Positions 1-6,507 of a stretch of DNA of 9,119 bases are shown here, in pieces. The position numbers and the translations under genes were made by a program. Source of the DNA: Rhodospirillaceae bacterium (GTDB taxonomy: Bacteria > Pseudomonadota > Alphaproteobacteria > Micavibrionales > Micavibrionaceae); assembly GCA_003452275.1 (NCBI GenBank), contig DMIT01000197.1:1-9119 (forward strand). The letters run 5' to 3'. Each line of letters begins with the position of its first letter. Position 1 is the stretch's first letter. The notes under the pieces are model-generated. The model was not told where the DNA came from. It did no database searches and was given only the letters and a program-made list of their open reading frames with translations.

Positions 1-405
1 TCCTTCGATGTCAATCATGATGGTATTTTAAGCATGAGAGAAGTCGGTGATGTTTTATTTAATGCATTTGATAAAGACAGGAACGGCACCATTGATAACA
101 AAGAATACGATGAAGCGAGTGTCTATACCGTCATCCCGATGGAGGCCACAAAACTAACCTTTACCGATTATAATAACGATGGTGTCGATGAACATGTCAC
201 CATGACCCGTGAAGAATTTCTGGAACGATCCAATCTGATGCGCTTTGATAAAGACATGGATGGACTTTCCCCTCGTGACTTTATGGGATCAGAAGTCAAA
301 GCCATGGATCTCAATCATAATAACCTCATCGAAAAAGATGAATGGGAACGCGCTTATGCCGCCAAAGTCCAACCAAAGGTCAATGTTCAAAAACGATATA
401 ACTAA
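1..405 (+). CDS. Multi-EF-hand calcium-binding protein, 3' part
   Basis: The reading frame is open from base 1, so the gene starts upstream of the window and 134 C-terminal residues are visible. Numbering from base 1, there are clear EF-hand loops at residues 3-14 (D-x-N-x-D-G, ending Glu) and 24-35 (D-x-D-x-N-G, ending Glu), both textbook 12-residue calcium loops. A loop starting at Asp56 (D-x-N-x-D-G) is irregular after its sixth position. A loop at 83-94 (D-x-D-x-D-G) lacks the final Glu. A loop at 103-114 (D-x-N-x-N-N, ending Glu) has Asn in place of Gly. The likely role is calcium binding or buffering, probably in the periplasm or envelope as for many bacterial EF-hand proteins, but the N-terminus and any signal peptide are outside the window. 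The identity of the fold is secure; the biological role is unknown. A strong terminator follows the stop codon within ten bases. Confidence 0.85.
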   Translation, partial: SFDVNHDGILSMREVGDVLFNAFDKDRNGTIDNKEYDEASVYTVIPMEATKLTFTDYNNDGVDEHVTMTREEFLERSNLMRFDKDMDGLSPRDFMGSEVKAMDLNHNNLIEKDEWERAYAAKVQPKVNVQKRYN

Positions 406-414
406 TCGTTATTT

Positions 415-446
415 ATAAAAAGTTCCCTCACGGGGGAACTTTTTAT
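415..446 (+). terminator. Rho-independent terminator, bidirectional shape
   Basis: A perfect 13-bp stem (415-427 pairing with 434-446) encloses a 6-base loop. The left arm is A-rich at its outer end and the right arm ends in five T, so the T-run is part of the stem, as in A/T-flanked bidirectional terminators. It begins 9 bases after the stop of the EF-hand gene and should end that transcript. The next gene's ATG is 37 bases beyond it, so that gene needs its own promoter or depends on read-through. Confidence 0.9.
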
Positions 447-469
447 CCTTTCTGTGGTTAGGAAGACAC

Positions 470-475
470 AGGAGG
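470..475 (+). promoter_or_regulatory. Strong Shine-Dalgarno fixing the start of the 97-aa gene
   Basis: AGGAGG sits 8 bases before the ATG at 484. It decides between that ATG and the upstream in-frame GTG at 454. Confidence 0.8.
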
Positions 476-483
476 AAAAAATC

Positions 484-777
484 ATGTTCAGAATCCCCCA
501 CGCCACCACAGACAATCAACCTAAATATATTTATCTGCACAAATTGGAACATTTGTACGACAATCGGCCTATCCTGCTTGCCGAAGAAGTGTCCTTGCCA
601 TTCCGCCGCCGTCTCTTTCTTTTGAAAAGATGGCGCGATGAGCGCATTTCTTACCTCTATGAATGTTTCAGGGATTTTGACTATGACAGCGATAAAATCT
701 TGCATAAATTATTACTGCATATCAAAAGAATGAAACGCCTTCGCCAAGAATCCCGCCTTGAAAACAAAGATATATAA
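484..777 (+). CDS. Small basic protein of unknown function (97 aa)
   Basis: I do not recognise this family. The ATG at 484 is chosen because a strong Shine-Dalgarno (AGGAGG at 470-475) lies 8 bases upstream; a GTG at 454 in the same frame would place that site inside the gene. The 97-aa product has no signal peptide, no membrane segment and no cysteine. It is rich in Arg, Lys, Leu and Tyr, with a basic centre around residues 43-57 (two Arg runs, then a Trp) and an amphipathic basic C-terminus from about residue 70 (KLLLHIKRMKRLRQ). This composition would suit binding to nucleic acid, ribosome or an acidic partner in the cytoplasm, but that is only a composition argument. It sits alone between the terminator upstream and the OmpA-like gene 135 bases downstream. 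That it is a real gene is well supported by the ribosome site. Confidence 0.7.
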   Translation: MFRIPHATTDNQPKYIYLHKLEHLYDNRPILLAEEVSLPFRRRLFLLKRWRDERISYLYECFRDFDYDSDKILHKLLLHIKRMKRLRQESRLENKDI

Positions 778-912
778 AATCATTCAGGAACGAAATTCCC
801 GTAAAAGAGTTGGTAACATCATAATGCTCTCTGGCTTAGGCACAGGTGCGGCCGCAGGCGGCTATCGTCAACAAATAACATTTCATTAACCATCAAACAT
901 AAGGAATATAAA
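778..912 (+). other. Intergenic leader before the OmpA-like gene, with a glycine-rich mini-ORF
   Basis: These 135 bases separate the 97-aa gene from the OmpA-like gene. No convincing -35/-10 pair is visible. An in-frame stretch ending with TAA at 887-889 encodes Met-Leu-Ser-Gly-Leu-Gly-Thr-Gly-Ala-Ala-Ala-Gly-Gly-Tyr and seven more residues from an ATG at 824. The frame is open back to 734, inside the end of the upstream gene, but no start in it has a Shine-Dalgarno. It resembles a glycine-zipper membrane segment. It may be a remnant, a tiny peptide or chance. The leader also contains a GC-rich self-complementary patch around 847-862. Confidence 0.3.
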
Positions 913-1500
913 ATGAAAAACTATCAAAAAACATTAGCAGGTTTGGCCGCAGTTTGCACAGTATCCATCCCGACTATGGCTCATGCAGAAATGATGCAGC
1001 ATTCCAAAATGACTCCCTCTGTGGAAATCAAAAATTATAAAGAATATGAAGAGCGTGAGCCCTGCCAGCAATACAAAGCCTTCCCTCGTGATTTATCTGC
1101 CAGATATGACAGATGTGTCGATGGAACCAGCACCACAACCGAACCAAGCAATAGTTTGTTACCGGTGATTGCAACATATGTCGTCTATTTTGATTTTGAT
1201 AAATCCGCACTGTCTGCTGACCAGCAAAAAGTCATTCATAAACTGATTAATGATGTCAATACCTACCACCCGACCCAGATTACGGTGACGGGACATACCG
1301 ATACGTCAGGTTCGGCAGAATATAACCAACAGCTTTCTGCAAAACGCGCTGATACAGTGTCAAAGGCTCTGTCCCGCTATAATGTGTCCAGTTTTTATCT
1401 GAACGAAGCGGCATTAGGGGAACAGGACTTGGCTGTCCCTACTCCGGACAACACCAAATTGTCATCCAACCGTCGTGTTGTGGTACAATTTAGAAAATAG
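913..1500 (+). CDS. Exported OmpA-family peptidoglycan-binding protein (195 aa)
   Basis: Residues 1-25 form a Sec signal peptide (basic start, hydrophobic core, cleavage after Ala-His-Ala). There is no lipobox Cys at the cleavage site, so the mature protein is probably soluble in the periplasm rather than a lipoprotein. Residues 26-80 are a linker-like region with two cysteines (Cys51, Cys68) placed for a disulfide. The OmpA C-terminal domain runs from about residue 85 (VYFDFDKSALS) to the end and carries the peptidoglycan-binding signature: TGHTDTSG with Asp130, then Asn138-x-x-Leu-Ser-x-x-Arg145-Ala. Asp130 and Arg145 correspond to the residues that hold diaminopimelate in this family. There is no beta-barrel, so it is an OmpA-C-only protein, probably tethering or sensing the cell wall. 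The Shine-Dalgarno AAGGA (901-905) is 7 bases before the ATG. It converges with the lpxR-like gene, 36 bases away. Confidence 0.92.
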   Translation: MKNYQKTLAGLAAVCTVSIPTMAHAEMMQHSKMTPSVEIKNYKEYEEREPCQQYKAFPRDLSARYDRCVDGTSTTTEPSNSLLPVIATYVVYFDFDKSALSADQQKVIHKLINDVNTYHPTQITVTGHTDTSGSAEYNQQLSAKRADTVSKALSRYNVSSFYLNEAALGEQDLAVPTPDNTKLSSNRRVVVQFRK

Positions 1501-1536
1501 AAAAACCTTATACAGGATTTTATGACGTTATCAGTC

Positions 1537-2610
1537 TTAAAAACGCCGCGTAACCGAGAAGGACCCGAAAATAGACGGGTCCTCTTGTCCGTCAAACTCC
1601 TTGGTTCTATAAACCAGAGTATATGAGAACCGGGTTTGACCATAGGTAATGGCAAGGCCGGCATTGGCATCCGCTACAAAATTCTTTTTATCGACGGATT
1701 CGCTATCACGAAAACTATTTCCGTCCAGAAAAATATCGCGGGCAACGGCCCGCCCGTTAATCCCTGTAAAGAGATACCAATCATAATCACGACTTGCCGG
1801 CGTATCAAAATATCCTGTTCCCGACATAGCAGGTGGAATGCGCGGCGGTGTATCCTGTACTTGCCTCTGGTTGGGGCCAAAGGTCAATGTACCGCCAAAG
1901 CCGGCAAATGTGTTAATGTTCCCCACGGCAAAGCTGACATTCGGTTCGCCCTGCAAACGAAATCCGCCGACTTGCGCCGCCAGTATGACAGGCCACCGTC
2001 TTTCCCATGATAAAATCACCCCGGGTTCGGTATGTAATTGATAATCCCATCCCATGGGTTCAGGGGAATCGGTGATATTGTCATGAATAAATTTCTGGGT
2101 TGTTTCGGCCAGCGATGGCGGCCCAACAACTCCCAACGTAATGCCGAAACTGTCCACATGTTCCTTCGACACATTGGACAAAGCCACAGATCCGTATAAC
2201 CACCCTGCCCATGGCCGATCCTTGGGCTGCCTATTGGGGTTACGAATGTCTTTAGGCGTATAAATCTTTTGACCAATGGCATAGGACGTGGCCGTGGTTT
2301 CGCCGATATCAAAACCCATCCATGAATCCGCCAGCGTGTTTAAAATAGCCGGAGGCTTGCGGTCGACGTTGAAATAATTAATCTGTACACCACTGGTATA
2401 ATTCTCGTCGGAACCACTGCCGATCAAATCATTCTCATATGAAACACTGATATAATTTTTATAAATATTTCTATTGATGCTTGAAATACCGTCAGCCGCG
2501 CTAGTAGCAGGAATGGGAGTTTCAGCAGCAAAAGCCCCACTATTCCCTAAGCTCAATGGCAACGTGCTGGTGAATAAACCTAAAAGAAGAGCAAATTTCT
2601 TCGGAGCCAT
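1537..2610 (-). CDS. lpxR: LpxR-like outer-membrane lipid A 3'-O-deacylase (DUF2219 family)
   Basis: LpxR removes the 3'-acyloxyacyl chain of lipid A at the outer membrane, changing endotoxin structure. From the ATG at 2610 the product is 357 aa with a signal peptide of about 28 residues (core LLLGLF, end GAFA/AE). Family hallmarks are Glu-Asn60-Asp61 followed by an ENYTSG segment (70-74), DRPWAGWLYGS (131-141, equivalent to the DRPYAGYLYGS of the family), and GVVGPP...FIHD with His176 as the likely catalytic His, then GWDYQLHTEP (187-196). The protein ends in Arg-Arg-Phe; a terminal aromatic residue is typical of outer-membrane beta-barrels. ATGs at 2646 and 2622 are also in frame, but the putative promoter would start transcription near 2651, leaving almost no leader for 2646, and GGAAA lies just before 2610. 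The family call is firm; activity and acyl specificity are inferred. It lies 100 bases downstream of the operon core and probably has its own promoter. Confidence 0.88.
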   Translation of the reverse strand: MAPKKFALLLGLFTSTLPLSLGNSGAFAAETPIPATSAADGISSINRNIYKNYISVSYENDLIGSGSDENYTSGVQINYFNVDRKPPAILNTLADSWMGFDIGETTATSYAIGQKIYTPKDIRNPNRQPKDRPWAGWLYGSVALSNVSKEHVDSFGITLGVVGPPSLAETTQKFIHDNITDSPEPMGWDYQLHTEPGVILSWERRWPVILAAQVGGFRLQGEPNVSFAVGNINTFAGFGGTLTFGPNQRQVQDTPPRIPPAMSGTGYFDTPASRDYDWYLFTGINGRAVARDIFLDGNSFRDSESVDKKNFVADANAGLAITYGQTRFSYTLVYRTKEFDGQEDPSIFGSFSVTRRF

Positions 2611-2657
2611 ATGTCTTTCCATTTCAAATAATGAATTCCAACGCATCGGGTTTAAAA

Positions 2658-2686
2658 ACTATACACTTTTTGTCCCCTGCCGCCAA
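2658..2686 (-). promoter_or_regulatory. Putative sigma70-type promoter of the lpxR-like gene
   Basis: On the minus strand TTGGCG (2686-2681) and TATAGT (2663-2658) are separated by exactly 17 bases. The -10 box matches TATAAT at five of six positions. Transcription would begin near 2651, giving a leader of about 40 bases to the ATG at 2610. No terminator hairpin separates it from the upstream gene, so read-through from the operon is also possible. Confidence 0.5.
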
Positions 2687-2710
2687 CTCTTTACGCTATG
2701 AAATAGTTCC

Positions 2711-4024
2711 TCAGGCCGCCAATAAACACTGCCCTTCCCGCCAGGCTCCCATTCCGCCGGACAGATGATAGGCATGACACCCGAGAGAGCGCAGATAACC
2801 TGCATAAAATCCGGATTTCTCACCAACCGCGCAGATCAATATCACCTTCATATCAGCAGGAAACGGATTCTGTCCGTCAATCCATTTCTGGAATAATTCC
2901 AGCGGCATATTCATAGAATGCGGAATATTGACCAGAGAGAATGATTGCGCCGACCGTATATCAATCATGATACTATTGGAATTCTGTGTGATAAAATGAT
3001 CCATCTCATTGGCTTCTATCCCATACATATCGCCTGATGATAAATCTGCGACATAATGGGTTAAGGCATTTTCTTTGACGGGTTCGGAAAAAATATCAGG
3101 ACGGCGTTCTTTTAAATAGGAAACATACCATTCCATCCGGTCACAAACGATGAAAACAGCCGTTTTGCGTTCGGTCAGTGTTTTGTCGATATCGCTTAAA
3201 TATTGAATAGCCCCTGAATAATTGGCCCCTGCCGATATGCCGCACAGAACACCGCAACGGCGATTGAGTGTCAGCATCCCGTCAATCGCATCCTGTTCCG
3301 TAACCGGGAAAAATGAATCATATTCACTCCGTTCAAATATGCCACTTTCCCACATCTGATTCAGGTTACGGATACCGGGAACAAAATGATGTCCGCTTGG
3401 AACAATCCCGATTGTTTTCAGATCAGAATGATCCCGTTTGAGCCGTCTGGATATGCCAAGGCTTGACCCCGTCGTCCCCAGAGCATTCACAAAATAATCC
3501 ACACGACCCAAATCCCTTGCAATTTCTTCGCCGGTCGTGGCCTCATGATACGCAGGATTTTTAAGATTGGTGAACTGACTGGTAAAATAAATTTCACCGG
3601 GGCGTGACCGCGCGGTTCGTTCAATAAGATATTGCGGATCATAATTATCCGACGGGTCGAAACAATCGCTAGCCCCTGCAATTTCTTCGATTTCCGCACC
3701 AAGGATTTGCATGACCTGCTTTTGCTCTTCGACCTTGGATAAGGCACTGACCAAGCGGAATTTGATACCATGCATTCCTGCAATTGCCTGCAATGATTTC
3801 CCTGTATTGCCGCTGGAATTCTCATAGATGGTCATGTTTTTGGCTTTAATCTCTGCCAGATCATCTTTAATCATCGCCCATGCGGTTCGATCTTTGACCG
3901 AACCGAAGGGATTCAACATTTCCATTTTGGCATAGAGGTCAATATTTTTTAACCCTGTGACCTCCGCATCCAGTTTAAGAAGCGGCGTATTGCCGATTAA
4001 GTCGGTCATTTTATTGACAATCAT
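2711..4024 (-). CDS. CysK/SbnA-type PLP enzyme fused to a C-terminal rhodanese domain (437 aa)
   Basis: Residues 1 to about 315 form a fold-type II PLP beta-replacement enzyme (cysteine synthase / cystathionine beta-synthase / SbnA superfamily). Visible motifs are IGNTPLLKL (10-18), NPFGSVKDR with the PLP lysine Lys44, the substrate loop NSSGNTGKS (69-77), and the phosphate loop GTTGSS (183-188). The segment VCDRMEWYVS (293-302) resembles the PDRGDRYLD region of SbnA more than the CysK SGERYLS. Residues 335-432 form a complete rhodanese domain with catalytic Cys398 in the loop CAVGEKS and the usual LSGGMGAW ending. The likely reaction is replacement at C-beta of a serine derivative by sulfide or an amine; the fused persulfide-handling domain could supply sulfur. 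The ATG at 4024 is chosen because GAGG lies 6 bases upstream; ATGs at 4039 and 4009 are alternatives. It overlaps the decarboxylase gene by 14 bases, so the two are probably translationally coupled. Substrate unknown. Confidence 0.88.
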   Translation of the reverse strand: MIVNKMTDLIGNTPLLKLDAEVTGLKNIDLYAKMEMLNPFGSVKDRTAWAMIKDDLAEIKAKNMTIYENSSGNTGKSLQAIAGMHGIKFRLVSALSKVEEQKQVMQILGAEIEEIAGASDCFDPSDNYDPQYLIERTARSRPGEIYFTSQFTNLKNPAYHEATTGEEIARDLGRVDYFVNALGTTGSSLGISRRLKRDHSDLKTIGIVPSGHHFVPGIRNLNQMWESGIFERSEYDSFFPVTEQDAIDGMLTLNRRCGVLCGISAGANYSGAIQYLSDIDKTLTERKTAVFIVCDRMEWYVSYLKERRPDIFSEPVKENALTHYVADLSSGDMYGIEANEMDHFITQNSNSIMIDIRSAQSFSLVNIPHSMNMPLELFQKWIDGQNPFPADMKVILICAVGEKSGFYAGYLRSLGCHAYHLSGGMGAWREGQCLLAA

Positions 4025-5525
4025 TTTCTGCCTCGTCATATATGTTGATAGGCAAATATTTTTGATCTGTTGCCCATTTGAATTGGTTATTTTCTTTCCA
4101 CACCGCGACTTTTTCTGCGACCGGATGCATCAATGTTTCAGACTCGGTAAAATCCATGATATAGGGAGCCGTATTGATAAAGGCGACCACATCACCTGCC
4201 TGAGGTATTTGATCGCTATATATCTTGTTATACTGAATGATGTCATATGATAGACAAAGATGCCCGACATAATAAAATCCTCGTGTTTGCAGGGGAATAG
4301 CCTGTCGTCCGGTACAACGCGGAATCAAAACAGGCTCGCATAAATTTTTGATATTTTGGGAATGATTATTCGAACGGTTCATATCCAATCCTATCAATAA
4401 TTCGCCATTGGTGCTGTTTTTCGTATGGGTAACGCGCGCCAAGGTGATCCCACATTGATCGAGCATAGCCCGTCCCGGCTCAATATATAATTCCAGCAAA
4501 TTATCGCGGATCAGGTCGGCATAAGTGACATTGCCGAAGACCGGTGACCGCTGGCTCAATAAATGATCCAGCATTCCACCTTTGGTATGCGGTGGGGCAT
4601 GGTTCATAAATAATGGGCCACCGACAACCACCCCGTGATGATCTTTATAACCCAATCCTCCATCATTCCAGACTTGGTTTTCGATCTTTCCAATGACAGA
4701 TTTTTTAATCTGCTCGATATACTCATCATATTCATTGGTATCCTTCGCATATTGAATAGGATATCCGCCGCCAATATTCATGGCTTTGGGCTGTAATCCT
4801 TTCTGGATGGCATGGAATATCAATTGCGCCGCGTTTTCAATCGCCACCAGTTTTTGCTGTTCGTTCATATCAGTGAGATGAAAGGAAAACCCTTTAAAAT
4901 CGATTTCATCGCGCCGCGCGACCAGCCAATCGATCAATGCAGGAATTTCCTTGGTATGAATGCCAAATGTTCCATCTTGCGGAGTAAAATGCATTCTGGG
5001 CGATGAAAACCCTGTCAGGCGGATCATCACCCGCGCTTTGCGCAATAATCCCAGTTGGTGACGTATTTTCTGAATGGATTGTAATTCCGCAATATTATCC
5101 ACATTTATCAAGATATCGAGTTGCAGACATTTCAAAATATAATCGTTATTCTTGGGGCCTGTGGCTTCAATGCGCTCCGGCGAAAATCCGGCCGCCATGA
5201 CGTGGTTGAGAGATTCAGATGATGACACATCGATACCGATATCATATAGGCTTGCCTTACGGATGATTGCCTTTGATTTACAGGGTTTGCTGGTAAAATA
5301 AATACGCCCTTTCAAGGAATATTTACGGTATACGTCCTGAAAACTTTTCAAATTTTCTGCGATATGATCGGGAAAAATGATATTCAAAGGCGACCCGAAT
5401 CCCTGCACCAATTGATGCACCAATTCAGGTGTGTCCAGAAAATCCTGTACAGTGTCATGGATCAATGGTCGCAAACGGACGATATCCGTTGCCTGTGCCT
5501 GCCGCAAATTCGCAACGACCGCCAT
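4011..5525 (-). CDS. Y4yA-type PLP-dependent decarboxylase (fold type III, 504 aa)
   Basis: This belongs to the ornithine/diaminopimelate/arginine decarboxylase superfamily (alanine-racemase-like barrel plus beta domain) and looks closest to the Y4yA group. Visible motifs are IYFTSKPCKSKAI with probable PLP lysine Lys80, FSFHL with His216 (stacks on PLP in the family), MNIGGGYPI (249-257, phosphate-binding glycine loop), IEPGRAM (348-354) and GHLCLSYD with Cys424 and Asp428, the cysteine that completes the active site across the dimer. At 504 aa it is longer than typical 400-420-aa members, with an N-terminal extension and an insert around 285-340. The substrate cannot be read from the sequence; it should be an L-amino acid or a carboxylated conjugate, as for SbnH in staphyloferrin B synthesis. 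It starts one base after the ATPase stop codon and overlaps the next gene. AAGG lies 9 bases before the ATG. Confidence 0.88.
   Translation of the reverse strand: MAVVANLRQAQATDIVRLRPLIHDTVQDFLDTPELVHQLVQGFGSPLNIIFPDHIAENLKSFQDVYRKYSLKGRIYFTSKPCKSKAIIRKASLYDIGIDVSSSESLNHVMAAGFSPERIEATGPKNNDYILKCLQLDILINVDNIAELQSIQKIRHQLGLLRKARVMIRLTGFSSPRMHFTPQDGTFGIHTKEIPALIDWLVARRDEIDFKGFSFHLTDMNEQQKLVAIENAAQLIFHAIQKGLQPKAMNIGGGYPIQYAKDTNEYDEYIEQIKKSVIGKIENQVWNDGGLGYKDHHGVVVGGPLFMNHAPPHTKGGMLDHLLSQRSPVFGNVTYADLIRDNLLELYIEPGRAMLDQCGITLARVTHTKNSTNGELLIGLDMNRSNNHSQNIKNLCEPVLIPRCTGRQAIPLQTRGFYYVGHLCLSYDIIQYNKIYSDQIPQAGDVVAFINTAPYIMDFTESETLMHPVAEKVAVWKENNQFKWATDQKYLPINIYDEAENDCQ
4031..4034 (-). promoter_or_regulatory. 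Shine-Dalgarno deciding the start of the PLP-rhodanese gene
   Basis: GAGG on the minus strand lies inside the last codons of the decarboxylase gene, 6 bases before the ATG at 4024. The ATG at 4039 has no such site, and the one at 4009 (a single base after the decarboxylase stop) has none at a good distance. Confidence 0.55.
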
Positions 5526-5526
5526 C

Positions 5527-6495
5527 TTAAATCGCCTTTTTCAATGGGGACAGGTCACCATATTGGCCGGCCACATGACCACCATAACCACTGATAACCC
5601 AATCTTGCAGACAAAGTTTATGGTGCAATTCCCGCAACATCTCATATCGTTTCGCAGCATTCGGTGACGGCGATAATGCGCTATCGTAAACATCCGCAAA
5701 AAGCCCGCAAAGCCCGTCAGTCAACATCCCTTCCTCTACCGCGCCGCCTTTCTGGCGGAATTTGCGCAATTGTGACATAGATGGCACGAACCCTAATGGC
5801 TCTTTACCGGTTGCCTGACGGATGAAATTCAAATCTTCGTCGTCTTCGATTTTATTGGCAATCAGGTGGACAAGCTGCCCCATTCCCGCTTCTTTTGCCA
5901 ACCCGTCATACAGTTTGCAAACCTCGACAGATTCAGGGGTCGGCTCGACAATCAGAATAATGGCATCGAATTGCAAATGCAGGGAATAAGAAAAAGCATC
6001 CGTACCCGCGACCATATCGGCAACCAGCCATTCATCCTTTTTGAATATTGTATGGGTCAGCAAATTTTCTGCCACGAAAAGATTGGTATGATAACAAGCT
6101 TGCCCGATCTCTTCGGCAACATAAGTCCCGACAGTCAACAGGGAAAGCGGAGGATTTTCTTTGACCATGACCGCATACGGCGCAAGATGCGGGTCGTCAA
6201 CCGAAAGAATAATCCCTGATCCATCGGCGGCGGGTGTCGTCGGTAGAAAAGCGTTTTTATCACGCACCCGTTGATTATTCCCCTTGAGGAACTGGCGCAA
6301 AGCAGCGGCATTCTGCGGTGCGGATAAATGTTTATCTGCCGGCATCCCGACCCCCAATAGCCCCGCCAGATTCATGTTCAAATCCGCATCCAGTGCCAGC
6401 ACACCGGTCTCGCGCCTGTCATTCAAATAACGGATAAATAACGAACTGATCGTACTTTTTCCTGATCCGCCCTTGCCCACAAATGCAATTTTCAT
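5527..6495 (-). CDS. CooC/MinD-type P-loop ATPase, probable metallocofactor maturation factor (322 aa)
   Basis: This is a SIMIBI-class ATPase of the CooC type, which in CO dehydrogenase maturation uses ATP-driven dimerisation to handle nickel. The deviant Walker A is GKGGSGKS (7-14) with signature Lys8 and Lys13. The switch segment LALDADLNMNLAGLLG (33-48) and the Walker-B-like VADMVAGTDAF (158-168) follow, with NK (214-215) at the base-recognition site. At the position where CooC carries its metal-binding Cys-x-Cys, this protein has Cys134-Tyr-His136, followed by FVAENLL. At 322 aa it is longer than the roughly 250-260 aa of CooC, with extra sequence around 76-105 and at the C-terminus. No CO dehydrogenase is in the window, so its client is unknown. 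The Shine-Dalgarno AAGGAG overlaps the upstream TAA. It is not a ParA partition protein: no ParB or parS-like partner is seen. Confidence 0.85.
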   Translation of the reverse strand: MKIAFVGKGGSGKSTISSLFIRYLNDRRETGVLALDADLNMNLAGLLGVGMPADKHLSAPQNAAALRQFLKGNNQRVRDKNAFLPTTPAADGSGIILSVDDPHLAPYAVMVKENPPLSLLTVGTYVAEEIGQACYHTNLFVAENLLTHTIFKKDEWLVADMVAGTDAFSYSLHLQFDAIILIVEPTPESVEVCKLYDGLAKEAGMGQLVHLIANKIEDDEDLNFIRQATGKEPLGFVPSMSQLRKFRQKGGAVEEGMLTDGLCGLFADVYDSALSPSPNAAKRYEMLRELHHKLCLQDWVISGYGGHVAGQYGDLSPLKKAI

Positions 6496-6507
6496 CTTTT
6501 TGTCTCC

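Noticed and set aside
454..483. A GTG start that would extend the 97-aa protein by ten residues.
   Set aside because: The strong AGGAGG at 470-475 would then be inside the gene, and the GTG itself has no ribosome site.
409..705. A 98-codon open frame on the minus strand.
   Set aside because: It lies opposite the 97-aa gene and the terminator, has no ribosome site and no protein-like motif; the plus-strand gene has a strong Shine-Dalgarno.
1501..1521. A small hairpin with A- and T-rich flanks just after the OmpA-like gene.
   Set aside because: It has only three inner base pairs and a mismatch below them; too weak to call a terminator.
1560..1583. An 8-bp inverted repeat with an 8-base loop (AGGACCCG / CGGGTCCT).
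   Set aside because: It lies inside the last codons of the lpxR-like gene and has no T-run after it on either strand, so I do not call it a terminator for the convergent genes.
2611..2646. An upstream ATG that would extend the LpxR-like protein by twelve residues.
   Set aside because: It would put acidic residues ahead of the signal peptide, has no Shine-Dalgarno, and sits almost at the predicted transcription start.
2711..4024. Plain cysteine synthase CysK.
   Set aside because: The C-terminal rhodanese domain, the altered substrate loop and the C-D-R-M-E-W-Y segment differ from housekeeping CysK, so I leave the gene symbol empty.
5527..6495. Possible ParA/MinD plasmid-partition or cell-division ATPase.
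   Set aside because: The residues after Walker A, the Cys-x-His position and the D-M-V-A-G segment fit CooC-type proteins better, and there is no ParB, MinC or MinE neighbour.
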